From assembly GCA_977006965.1 (NCBI GenBank), contig OZ345369.1:1612001-1676000 (forward strand): a stretch of 64,000 nt of DNA. The letters are read 5' to 3'. Every line of letters starts with the position of its first letter. Position 1 is the first letter of the stretch. Below, in pieces: positions 34,475-44,779 of the stretch. The DNA is from Phymatolithon calcareum (lineage: Eukaryota; Rhodophyta; Florideophyceae; Hapalidiales). The notes beneath the pieces were generated by a model. The model was not told the DNA's origin, searched no databases, and saw only the letters and a program-made list of their open reading frames with translations. Made by a program: the position numbers and the translations under genes.

Positions 34475-34919
34475 TGTTGGAAATGTGACTGCTTGGATCT
34501 CTTGTCGCAGTACACATTATCCTGTATCATAAGTCACTAACCATTCCTCATATGTTATGATAGAATCAATCCATGTTTTTTCATATTTACTGACAATGTA
34601 GCAGTTCAATCAATTTCTTGATTGATCTTGTCATTGTCAGTAATTCAATCATTTTGTTCATTGAATCAATCACAGTCGACATTTCAATCTTTTAGTTGAT
34701 TGATTCAATCACAGTTCGTAGTGCAATGAGCATCAGAAGTCTTATCATACCTCAATCTGAGGCCTATATAAGACCCGGATCTGATGCCCCGACTCAATAA
34801 ACCAAGGAACATCTCACAACCAACCCAACCATCTCAACCATCTCAACCATCTCAACCATCTCAACCACTTCAACCATCTCAACAATCTCAACCATCAACA
34901 ACCAAACCTCCATCCAACA
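34475..34919 (+). repeat. LTR class A, 3' LTR of A2
   Basis: This is 445 bp, TGTTGGAAATGTG to CCATCCAACA, after TCGAGGGGGAG. TATA lies at 34765-34770 and AATAAACCAAGGAAC near 34797. CAACCATCT-type units (about seven or eight) fill 34826-34900. An ATG at 34784 opens a frame of PSQ repeats that runs in frame into C1 gag. Confidence 0.9.
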
Positions 34920-36328
34920 TTATCGGACTTTCTCTCTCGGATGAGCATCTCGAGCATGTGCAAGATGTGAATACGGCCAAGGAAATGTGGCAGTCGATTC
35001 TCAATATCTTTGAACGACATACACTACTGAACAAACTGGCCGCTCGCCGCAAGTTCTATACCGCCAAAATGCTCGAGGACGAGAAAATTCTTTCTTATAC
35101 GAACCGTATTCGCCAGCTCGCATCCACCCTCAAGTCAATGGGTGTTGGTATTGACGACAAAGAAATGGCGATGGCTGTGCTTAACGGACTTCCGGAACGG
35201 TACGATAGCTTAATCAGTGCACTCGATGCTCTTGGCAACGAGGATGAGTCATTCTCGCTCGAGTTTGTGAAGAGCAGACTTTTGCAAGAGGAGCAGCGTA
35301 TGTCGATGAGAGTCGAAGCATCAACCGTGAAAGCTGAGACTGCCGCACTGTTCACAGCCAGACGCGATGGAGAACGCATTCGTGACCACTGTGACCAGTG
35401 TCATCGATCCGGACATAAGAGCGTTAAGTGTTGGACCAAATTCCCTCACCTTGCTCCGGAAGAATACAAACGTCGGAATGAAAAGCAAACAAAACCATCT
35501 GCATTTGTGACTGATGAGTCAGAACCTGTTCGTGCCATGTGTGATTCCGACTTTGTATGCTTGATGGCCAAGGTGCGCAATTCCGACATTTCCGAGAAGT
35601 CCAAGTCCTGGATCATTGACTCTGGAAGCACATCCCACATGACGTTTGACCGCGCACTCTTCTGCACGTACACCGAACTGTCGTCTACTGTTGAAATGGG
35701 AACGAAAGCTAAGGCCACAATCGCTGGAAAGGGTGATGCCATTATTACGATCAATGTGAATGGGAAACCGTCGAAATGCAAACTGAGGTATGTTATGCAC
35801 ATACCGGACTTTGGATACTCTTTACTATCGGTATCCAAAATGGATGAGTATGGATATGGGATTACGTTCAAGAACAATCGTTGCTATTTTAAAGCTCATG
35901 ATGACACGGTTGCTGCAGGAACACTTCGCAAGAGTCTCTACTCACTCGATCTTGCAGATGGCAATAAAGTTACCGAAGTTTCTTGTCTTGCGAGCCTCCA
36001 GCTTTGGCATGAACGTTTCGCTCATGTCCATCCCTCTGGTATCTCTGATATGGTACGTCATGGGGTGGTCAAAGGTGTGAACCTAGCTCCCAATCCAATC
36101 TCAGAACATCCATGCAAGGGCTGTCTTGCCGGCAAAGGTCATCGCGCTCCTATCCCAAAGTCTAGTACTACTCGTTCTGAAGCTGTTCTCAACCTCGTAC
36201 ATTCCGACGTCTTAGGTCCTATCGACATTCCATCACTTGGAGGCTCTCGATACTTCATCACATTCATCGATGATCACTGCAAATGGACCACGGTATACAC
36301 CATGCGACGGAAGTCGGAGAGATTTGAG
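34920..36328 (+). pseudogene. C1 gag-protease-integrase, first part (before C3)
   Basis: It starts in mid-gag at IIGLSLSDEHLEHVQDVNT against the A2 LTR. The frame is open for about 470 codons: zinc knuckle CDQCHRSGHKSVKC, protease IIDSGSTSH, pre-integrase LWHERFAH, integrase start VHSDVL and FITFIDDHCKWTT. It breaks at TTGAG (36324-36328), where C3 is inserted, and resumes at 41827. The N-terminal third of gag, the leader and the 5' LTR of C1 are not present. Confidence 0.92.
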
Positions 36329-36772
36329 TGTTGGAGAAGGTTCGGCTATTGATGACGAGAAAGAAAAAGTTTGGTTGAAGGAAAATGGTCGATTAGAAGC
36401 TGAGATAGGTGAGAATGAGTTCCTTGGTTTATTGAGTTGGCGGACCTCAGGTCAAGACTATATAGACCTGAGAACTCAATCAACTTGATCAAAAAAACCT
36501 AATTGACGACGGAGACTCTCTAACCCTAAACAAATTTGTCATAATATCATATGACACGTGTAACACAAAAAAATGAAGAATCATCTACTGAGAGGGGGAG
36601 TATGATTATCATACTCTTATCATACTCCGAGACGTGTCACTGCCAATCTTCTTGATTCAAAGTTCTGAGCCACTTTGACTTTCGACTTGACACCTGTACA
36701 CGTGTACCGAGATCATACCTTGATATTGAAGTGTGTTTGCGACTGGAGCTCCAAGCAATCATACTTCCAACA
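36329..36772 (-). repeat. LTR class B/C, 3' LTR of C3
   Basis: This is 444 bp on the minus strand, TGTTGGAAGTATG to CTTCTCCAACA. It has the palindromes ACACGTGTACAGGTGT, TATATAG flanked by CTCAGGTC and GACCTGAG, and AATAAACCAAGGAAC. It is close to the 5' LTR, with a few dozen or fewer differences by eye. Confidence 0.93.
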
Positions 36773-36793
36773 CTCCCCCTTGATCGAGGCGCA

Positions 36794-39700
36794 CTACGCC
36801 ACTTGCTTGCATACTCCCATCTCTTCAGCGAACTTGGCTGTCTTTATTCGATCGAGTGGCTTTGTTATTGCATCAGAAACCATGAACTCAGTATTGCAAT
36901 ACTTAATCGTGATCTTTCCTGTTGCAACAACATCGCGAACGTAGTGATATTGGATGTCAATATGCTTGTTGCGTTGAGTGATGGCAGCGTTCCTCCCGGT
37001 TGCGATTGCACTGTGACTGTCGGTATACAAAGTCATGAGAGTGGGCTTCTGGAGACCTTGGATATCTGCGATAAGTCTTGACAGCCAAACAGCTTCCTTG
37101 GCGGCGGCACAGGAAGCGATGTACTCCGCTTCACATGTTGACGTGGCGACGATAGTTTGTTTCTTCGAACGCCAGCTTATGGCTCCCCCTGCAAGAAGGA
37201 ACACATAGCCACTTGTTGATCGCCTTGTCTCACGACATCCTGCCCAATCCGCGTCTGTGTACCCGATTGGCACCATGTTCCCACTTGCACCGAACAGAAT
37301 CCCATAGTCTCGAGTACCTGCAATGTACCGAAGAACGCGCTTAACACCCATCCAGTGACGCTTAATGGGTTTCTCGCAAAACGAAGAAAGCTTGCCGACC
37401 GAGTCCGAGATGTCTGGGCGAGTGCCGACCATCAAGTACATCAGGCTTCCGATAGCTGGACGATACGGAACTTCGTCTCCAAGAGACTCGGTGATATCCA
37501 CTTCCTCGATTGCGGTGTTCTTGTTGCTTGACTCCATTGGGGTAGGTGTCGGTTTCGAGTTCTCCATGCCGAAGCGTTCCAAGACCGACTGAGCGTAGAC
37601 CGACTGCGAAAGATGAAGGGTCCGAAGAGTACGGTCCCGACGAATCTCAAGCCCAAGGCATACACTTGCTTCATCAAGGTCCTTCATCTCGAACCGCTTG
37701 TTCAGCTCCCCCTTGATCCACGAAATGGCAGAGGTGTCGTTTCCAGCAATCAGTAAGTCATCCACATACAGGGCGATGATCATGATGCTGTTTGACTTGT
37801 GCCGGACGTACAGACAAGGATCGTTGGGACTGCTTGAGAAGCCGAGCTCGTCGATGAGGAACTTGTCGATCTTTGCATGCCATTGCCGCGGAGCTTGCTT
37901 CAGACCGTATAGTGCCTTCAAGAGCTTGCAAACAAGGTTGGGACGCTTGGGATCTCGAAATCGGGCAGGAACTTCCATGTAGATGTCTTCGTTAAGGTCA
38001 CCATGCAGGAACGCTGTCACAACATCCATTTGGTGGAGTTCCAGATCATGGACAGCAGCCGTTGCAAGTAGGATACGAATCGAGGTGAATTTCACGACTG
38101 GGGCATACGTTTCACCGTAGTCCACCCCATGCACATGTCGGAACCCTTTTGCCACAATTCGGACTTTTGGGCCTGTATCCTTGACCTTGAAGACATTCTT
38201 GCACGGTAGCACGTTTATGTCGGAGTTGCGCGGAACCAGTTTCCAGGTATTGTTATGGACGAGTGAAGAATGTTCTTTCTCAATGTCCTTTGACCAGAAG
38301 TCGACATTATGATTTGAAGTCGCTTCCTTAAAGGTATGAGTTATTTGATGAGAAGACAAACCGGATTCCGATGCGAGATTGACAGATTCGAAGGCAAGCA
38401 TTGCAGTGTGCGGGGGAGCTTTTCAGAAGCCAGTGGGTGGTTTTGAGACCCGAGCTGACCTGCGCAGAATGGGTTTGGCGATCATCGGTGTAGTTACTTC
38501 AGATGCTGGTGGAGTTGTTGGTTGTTCTGCATCGTCCGCCTGCTGCCCTTCTTCGTTAGTAACATCGAGGTTCTTGTTATTTTCCTCCGAAGTGTCCTTA
38601 GCTTCAACCGTATCCTCACATGCTTGGACGACTCCGTCGTCTGGAATGTCAGTGGATACATCCGTTTCAGCCTCACCTAATCCGCAATCCGATTCGTCGA
38701 ACGTCATATCCCTTGACACAATCACCTTCTTGGAGCTTAGATCCCACAGCTTATATCCTTCCGACGAAGTCGCATATCCCAGCATAATGGCTTCACGAGT
38801 TCGAGAGTCGAGTTTCTTAACCTTCTTTTTCGGAATCACGTACCAACACTTTATGCCAAATACACGTAAGTGTTCCAAGTCTGGAGCGGCACCCTTCCAT
38901 ATGTGATGGGGGGTCGTGTTCGAAGGAAGTCCTCGTGAAGTAACTCGATTTCGAACATACACAGCAGTAGCAAGTGCTTCAGCCCAGAACTTCTTCTCGA
39001 TGCCTCTGTGATGAAGCATCGAGCGCACCAAGTTGAGAAGGGTGCGGTTCATGCGCTCAGCCACCCCATTCTGTTGTGGAGTATATGCTACTGTGAGTTG
39101 CTGATGTATACCGTGTTGTGCCAAATATGCCTTGAACTCGTTGGAAAGGTACTCGCCTCCGTTATCGGTCCTAATAGCCTTGAGCTTTGGTGCAGTCGAG
39201 AAGTCCTGAACGTTCAAATGATGAAGCTTTCTCCCAGTATGGGTTTCAGCATACTTGTGGAACTTTCGAAAACACTCAAAGCTCTCCGACTTCCGTCGCA
39301 TGGTGTATACCGTGGTCCATTTGCAGTGATCATCGATGAATGTTATGAAGTATCGAGAGCCTCCAAGTGATGGAATGTCGATAGGACCTAAGACGTCGGA
39401 ATGTACGAGGTTGAGGACATCTTCAGAACGAGTAGTACTAGACTTTGGGATAGGAGCGCGATGACCTTTGGCGGCAAGACAGCCCTTGCATGGATGTTCT
39501 GAGATTGGATTGGGAGCTAGGCTCACACCTTTGACCACCCCATGACGTACCATATCAGAGATACCAGAGGGATGGACATGAGCGAAACGTTCATGCCAAA
39601 GCTGGAGGCTCGCAAGACAAGAAACTTCGGTAACTTTATTGCCATCTGCAAGATCGAGTGAGTAGAGACTCTTGCGAAGTGTTCCTGCAGCAACCGTGTC

Positions 39701-40874
39701 ATCATGAGCTTTAACATAGCAACGACTGTTATTGAACGTAATCTCATATCCATACTCATCCATTTTGGATACCGATAGTAAAGAGTATCCAAAGTCCGGT
39801 ATGTGCATAACATCCCTCAGTTTGCATTTCGATGGCTTCCCATTTACATTCATCGTAATAATGGCATCACCCTTTCCAGCGATTGTGGCCTTAGCTTTCG
39901 TTCCCATTTCAACAGTAGACGACAGTTCGGTGTACGTGCAGAAGAGTGAGCGGTCAAACGTCATGTGGGATGTGCTTCCAGAGTCAATGATCCAGGACTT
40001 GGACTTCTCGGAAATGTCGGAATTGCGCACCTTGGCCATCAAGCATACAAAGTCGGAATCACACATGGCACGAACAGGTTCTGACTCATCAGTCACAAAT
40101 GCAGATGGTTTTGTTTGCTTTTCATTCCGACGTTTGTATTCTTCCGGAGCAAGGTGAGGGAATTTGGTCCAACACTTAACGCTCTTATGTCCGGATCGAT
40201 GACAATGGTCACAGTGGTCACGAATGCGTTCTCCATCGCGTCTGGCTGTGAACAGTGCGGCAGTCTCAGCTTTCACGGTTGATGCTTCGACTCTCATCGA
40301 CATACGCTGCTCCTCTTGCAAAAGTCTGCTCTTCACAAACTCGAGCGAGAATGACTCATCCTCGTTGCCAAGAGCATCGAGTGCACTGATTAAGCTATCG
40401 TACCGTTCCGGAAGTCCGTTAAGCACAGCCATCGCCATTTCTTTGTCGTCAATATCAACACCCATTGACTTGAGGGTGGATGCGAGCTGGCGAATACGGT
40501 TCGTATAAGAAAGAATTTTCTCGTCCTCGAGCATTGCGGCGGTATAGAACTTGCGGCGAGCGGCCAGTTTGTTCAGTAGCGTATGTATGTCGTTCAAAGA
40601 TATTGAGAATCGACTGCCACATTTCCTTGGCCGTATTCACATCTTGCACATGCTCGAGATGTTCATCCGAGAGAGAAAGTCCGATAATAGCCTTTGCCTT
40701 GTTGTTACTTCGACGCCAGAGAGTGAAATCGTCCGAGTCCCGTGCTGGTGGATCGTCCTCAATGTGTTCATCAAGTTCGCGGAATGATAGTACTAGCTGA
40801 ATTTTCTGTTTCCAAGCATGGAAATTGGTCTCATTGAGTTTCTCGACCTTCAGCGTTCCTTGTGAGTTGTCCAT
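36794..40874 (-). pseudogene. C3 gag-pol polyprotein, two lesions
   Basis: ATG 40874 (MDNSQGTLKVEKL) runs to stop 36794 (EMGVCKQVA). Gag is broken by a 4-bp duplication (GTAT) near 40586 in the ERHTLLNK region. The rest is open for over 700 codons: zinc knuckle CDHCHRSGHKSVKC, protease IIDSGSTSH, pre-integrase LWHERFAH, integrase (VHSDVL, RTDNGGEY, QQNGVAER) and linker, to TGA at 38423-38425 where a Trp is expected (PPTGF then stop then KAPPHTA). RT (MDVVTAFLHGDL, YVDDLLIAGND) and RNase H (TDADWAGC, CEAEYIA, YTDSHSAI, SDAITKPL) are open. C1 has the same TGA. Confidence 0.92.
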
Positions 40875-41365
40875 TTTAGGGAGTGTGGGTCTTATATTCT
40901 TGTCGAAAATCCGTTCGGGGAGTCCACTGCGAGTCAACCGAAGTTAACTATCAAGGCAATCTGTCCCGTATAAGAAATCCCTTCGAGTCAATGTGACCCG
41001 GACCTTGATCGGGGGATGGCTCAATGGCCGTATACCTCTTGTGGCGTTTTGGTACACCTGAACCTGCAGTCGGCAACACGCACTGCAAGACGTTTTGTGG
41101 TATCCTGAAACGGGCCTAGTAAGAATCAAAGATCTTTAACAAGGATACGCAACAGGAAAACCCTTGTGGTGTTTTGGTACACCTGAACCTGCAGCCGGCA
41201 ACGCGCACTGCAAGACGCTTAATGAACCCCTGAAGCGGGCCGAGCAAGAATCAACGATTCTTGACCAGGATGCGCAGGCAGGAAGATCAGACAAAGACAG
41301 ATCGGTGGCGAAGGAGAACCCCGGAGATGATCACGATGATGATGAAACGCGGTGGTTGAGGTGCG
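40875..41365 (-). other. C3 leader
   Basis: There are two TCTTGCAGTGCG modules (about 41045-41095 and 41165-41215 on the minus strand) about 120 bp apart, followed by the TATACGGGACAGATTGCC region before gag. Confidence 0.75.
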
Positions 41366-41383
41366 TTGACTGCGCCCATAACC
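41366..41383 (-). other. PBS of C3, half tRNA-iMet type, one mismatch
   Basis: The minus-strand GGTTATGGGCGCAGTCAA follows CTCCAACA. The usual GGGCCC reads GGGCGC, one mismatch to the tRNA. Confidence 0.85.
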
Positions 41384-41826
41384 TGTTGGAGAAGGTTCGG
41401 CAATTGATGAGGAGAAAGAAAAAGTTTGGATGAAGGAAAATGGTTGATTAGAAGCTGAGATAGGTGAGAATGAGTTCCTTGGTTTATTGACTTGGGGGAC
41501 CTCAGGTCAAGACTATATAGACCTGAGAACTCAATCAACTTGATCAAAAAACCTAAATGACGACGGAGACACTCTAACCCTAAACATATCTGTCATAATA
41601 TCATATGACACGTGTAACACGAAAAAAATGAAGAATCATCTACTGAGGGGGGAGTATGATTATCATACTCTTATCATACTCCGACACGTGTCACTGCCAA
41701 TCTTCTTGATTCAACGTTCTGAGACACTTTGACTTTCGACTTGACACGTGTACACGTGTACCGAAATTATACCTTGATATTGAAGTGTGTTTGGGACTGG
41801 AGCTCCAAGCAATCACACTTCCAACA
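41384..41826 (-). repeat. LTR class B/C, 5' LTR of C3
   Basis: This is 443 bp on the minus strand, TGTTGGAAGTG to CTTCTCCAACA, followed at 41827 by the second TTGAG. Confidence 0.93.
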
Positions 41827-44312
41827 TTGAGTGTTTTCGAAAATTCCACAAGTATGCTGAAACCCATACTGGGAGAAAGCTTCATCATTTGAACGTTCAG
41901 GACTTCTCGACTGCAACAAAGCTCAAGGCTATTAGGACCGATAACGGAGGCGAGTACTTTTCCAACGAGTTCAAGCCATATTTGGCACAACACGGTATAC
42001 ATCAGCAACTCACAGTAGCATATACTCCACAACAGAATGGGGTGGCTGAGCGCATGAACCGCACACTTCTCAACTTGGTGCGCTCGATGCTTCATCACAG
42101 AGGCATCGAGAAGAAGTTCTGGGCTGAAGCACTTGCTACTGCTGTGTATGTTCACAATCGAGTTACGTCACGAGGACTTCCTTCGAACACGACCCCCCAT
42201 CACATATGGAAGGGTGCCGCTCCAGACTTGGGACACTTACGTGTATTTGGCATAAAGTGTTGGTACGTGATTCCGAAAAAGAAGGTTAAGAAACTCGACT
42301 CTCGAACTCGTGAAGCCATTATGCTGGGATATGCGACTTCGTCCAAAGGGTATAAGTTGTGGGATCTATGCTCCAAGAAGGTGATTGTGTCAAGGGATGT
42401 GACGTTCGACGAATCGGATTGCGGATTAGGTGAGGCTGAAACGGATGTATCCACTGACATTCCAGACGACGGAGTCGTCCAAGCGTGCGAGGATACGGTT
42501 GAAGCTAAGGATATTTCGGAGGAGAACAACAAGAACCTCGACGTGACTAACGAAGAAGGGCAGCAGGTGGACGATGCATAACAACCAACAACTCCACCAG
42601 CATCTGAAGTAACTACACCGATGATCGCCAAACCCATTCTGCGAAGGTCAGCTCGGGTCTCAAAACCACCCACTGACTTCTGAAAAGCTCCCCCGCACAC
42701 TGCAATGCTTGCCTTCGAATCTGTCAATCTCGCATCGGAATCCGGTTTGTTTTCTCATCAAATACCTCAGACCTTTAAGGAAGCGACTTCAAATGAGAAT
42801 GTCGACTTCTGGTCACCAGCCATCGAGAAAGAACATTCGTCACTCGTCCATAACAATACCTGGAAACTGGTTCCGCGCAACACCGACATGAACGTGCTAC
42901 CGTGTAAGTATGTCTTCAAGGTCAAGGATACAGGCCCAAAAGTTCGAATTGTGGCAAAAGGGTCCCGACAGGTTCATGGGGTGGACTACGGTGAAACGTA
43001 TGCCCCAGTCGTGCAATTCACCTCGATTCGTATCCTACTTGCAACGGTTGCTCTCCATGATCTGGAACTCCACCAAATGGATGTTGTGACAGCGTTCCTG
43101 CATGGTGACCTTGACGAAGACATCTACATGGTAGTTCCGGCCCGATTTCGAGATCCCAAGCGTCCCAACTTCGTTTGCAAGCTCTTGAAGGCACTATACG
43201 GTCGGAAACAAGCTCCGCGGCAATGGCATGCAAAGATCGACAAGTTCCTCATCGACGAGCTCGGCTTCTCAAGCAGTCCTAACGATCCTTGTCTGTAAGT
43301 CCGGCACAAGTCAAACAGCATCATGATCATCGCCCTGTATGTGGATGACTTACTGATTGCTGGAAACGACACCTCTGCCATTTCGTGGATCAAGGGGGAG
43401 CTGAAGAAGCGGTTCGAGATGAAGGACCTTGATGAAGCAAGTGTATGCCTTGGGCTTGAGATTCGTCGGGACCGTACTCTTCGGACCCTTCATCTTTCGC
43501 AGTCGGTCTACGCTCAGTCGGTCTTGGAACGCTTCGGCATGGAGAACTCGAAACCGACACCTACCCCAATGGAGTCAAGCAACAAGAACACCGCAATCGA
43601 GGAAGTGGATATCACCGAGTCTCTTGGAGACGAAGTTCCGTATCGTCCAGCTATCGGAAGCCTGATGTACTTGATGGTCGGCACTCGCCCAGACATCTCG
43701 GACTCGGTCGGCAAGCTTTCTTCGTTTTGCGAGAAACCCTTAAAGCGTCACTGGATGGGTGTTAAGCGCGTTCTTCGGTACATTGCATGTACTCGAGACT
43801 ATGGGATTCTGTTCGGTGCAAGTGGGAGCATCGTGCCAATCGGGTACACAGACGCGAATTGGGCAGGATGTCGTGAGACAAGGCGATCAACAAGTGGCTA
43901 TGTGTTCCTTCTTGCAGGGGGAGCCATAAGCTGGCGTTCGAAGAAACAAACTGTCGTCGCCACGTCAACATGTGAAGCGGAGTACATCGCTTCCTGCGCC
44001 GCCGCCAAGGAAGCAATTTGGCTGTCAAGACTTATCGCAGATATCCAAGGTCTCCAGAAGCCCACTCTCTTGACTTTGAATACCGACAGTCAGAGTGCAA
44101 TCGCAACCGGGAGGAACGCTGCCATCACTCAACGCAACAAGCATATAGACATCCAATATCACTACGTTCGTGATGTTGCTGCAACAGGAATGATCTCGAT
44201 TAAGTACTGCAATACTGAGTTCATGGTTGCTGATGCACTAACCAAGCCAATCGATCGAATCAAGACAGCTAAGTTCGCTCAAGAGATGGGAGTATGCAAG
44301 CAAGTTGCGTAG
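41827..44312 (+). pseudogene. C1 integrase-RT-RNase H, second part (after C3)
   Basis: It resumes at ECFRKFHKYAETHTG and continues C1. Integrase (RTDNGGEY, QQNGVAER) and linker are open to TAA near 42579 (a Glu codon). TGA at 42681 replaces Trp (PPTDF then stop), shared with C3. RT is open to TAA near 43297 (CLY to CL then stop), then YVDDLLIAGND and RNase H (TDANWAGC, CEAEYIA, NTDSQSAI, ADALTKPI) are open to GVCKQVA at 44312. So there are three stops here besides the C3 insertion. Confidence 0.92.
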
Positions 44313-44333
44313 TGTCTCTCAATCAAGGGGGAG

Positions 44334-44779
44334 TGTTGGAAGTGTGATTGCTTGGAGCTCTAGTCGCAAACACACTTCAATATCAAGGTATGATCTCGGT
44401 ACACGTGTACACGAGTCACGTCGAAAGTCAAAGTGTCTCAGAAACTTGAATCAAGAAGATTGACAGTGACACGTGACAAAGTATGATAAGAGTATGATAA
44501 TCATACTCCCCCCACTCAGTGGATGATTCTTCATTTTTTCATGTTACACGTGTCATCTGATATTATGACAAATTTGTTTAGGGTTAGAGTGTCTCCGTCG
44601 TAAATTACGGTTTTTTGATCAAGTTGATTGAAATTCCCAGGTCTATATAGTCTTGACCTGAGGTCCGCCAAGTCAATAAACCAAGGAACTCATTCTCTCC
44701 TATCTCAGCTTCTACTCAACCATTTTCCTTCATCCAAACTTTTTCTTTCTCCTCATCAATTGCCGAACCTTCTCCAACA
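44334..44779 (+). repeat. LTR class B/C, 3' LTR of C1
   Basis: This is 446 bp, TGTTGGAAGTG to CTTCTCCAACA, after AATCAAGGGGGAG (44321-44333). TATATAG lies near 44645 and AATAAACCAAGGAAC near 44678. The next bases AATGC (44780-44784) are B4 gag. Confidence 0.92.

Larger units (their letters stand above)
32156..34919 (+). mobile_element. Copia element A2, deletion derivative
   Basis: It has an A-type leader from AACGGCCTAGAGCC, a short gag start, a 1.9-kb internal deletion, then linker-RT-RNase H, polypurine tract and class A 3' LTR. The 5' LTR and PBS are missing because the B3 LTR abuts the leader. The right end abuts C1 gag at TTATC. Confidence 0.88.
36329..41826 (-). mobile_element. Copia element C3, complete structure, inserted in C1
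   Basis: This 5498-bp minus-strand element has two LTRs (36329-36772 and 41384-41826), PBS, full leader, gag-pol, polypurine tract (36773-36786) and a perfect TTGAG target duplication (36324-36328 and 41827-41831). It is the only element in the window with every structural part in place. A 4-bp insertion and one stop disable the coding sequence. Confidence 0.95.

Noticed and set aside
36329-41826. An envelope gene or retrovirus-like element
   Set aside because: Integrase precedes RT, the Ty1/copia order, and no open frame follows RNase H before the polypurine tract.
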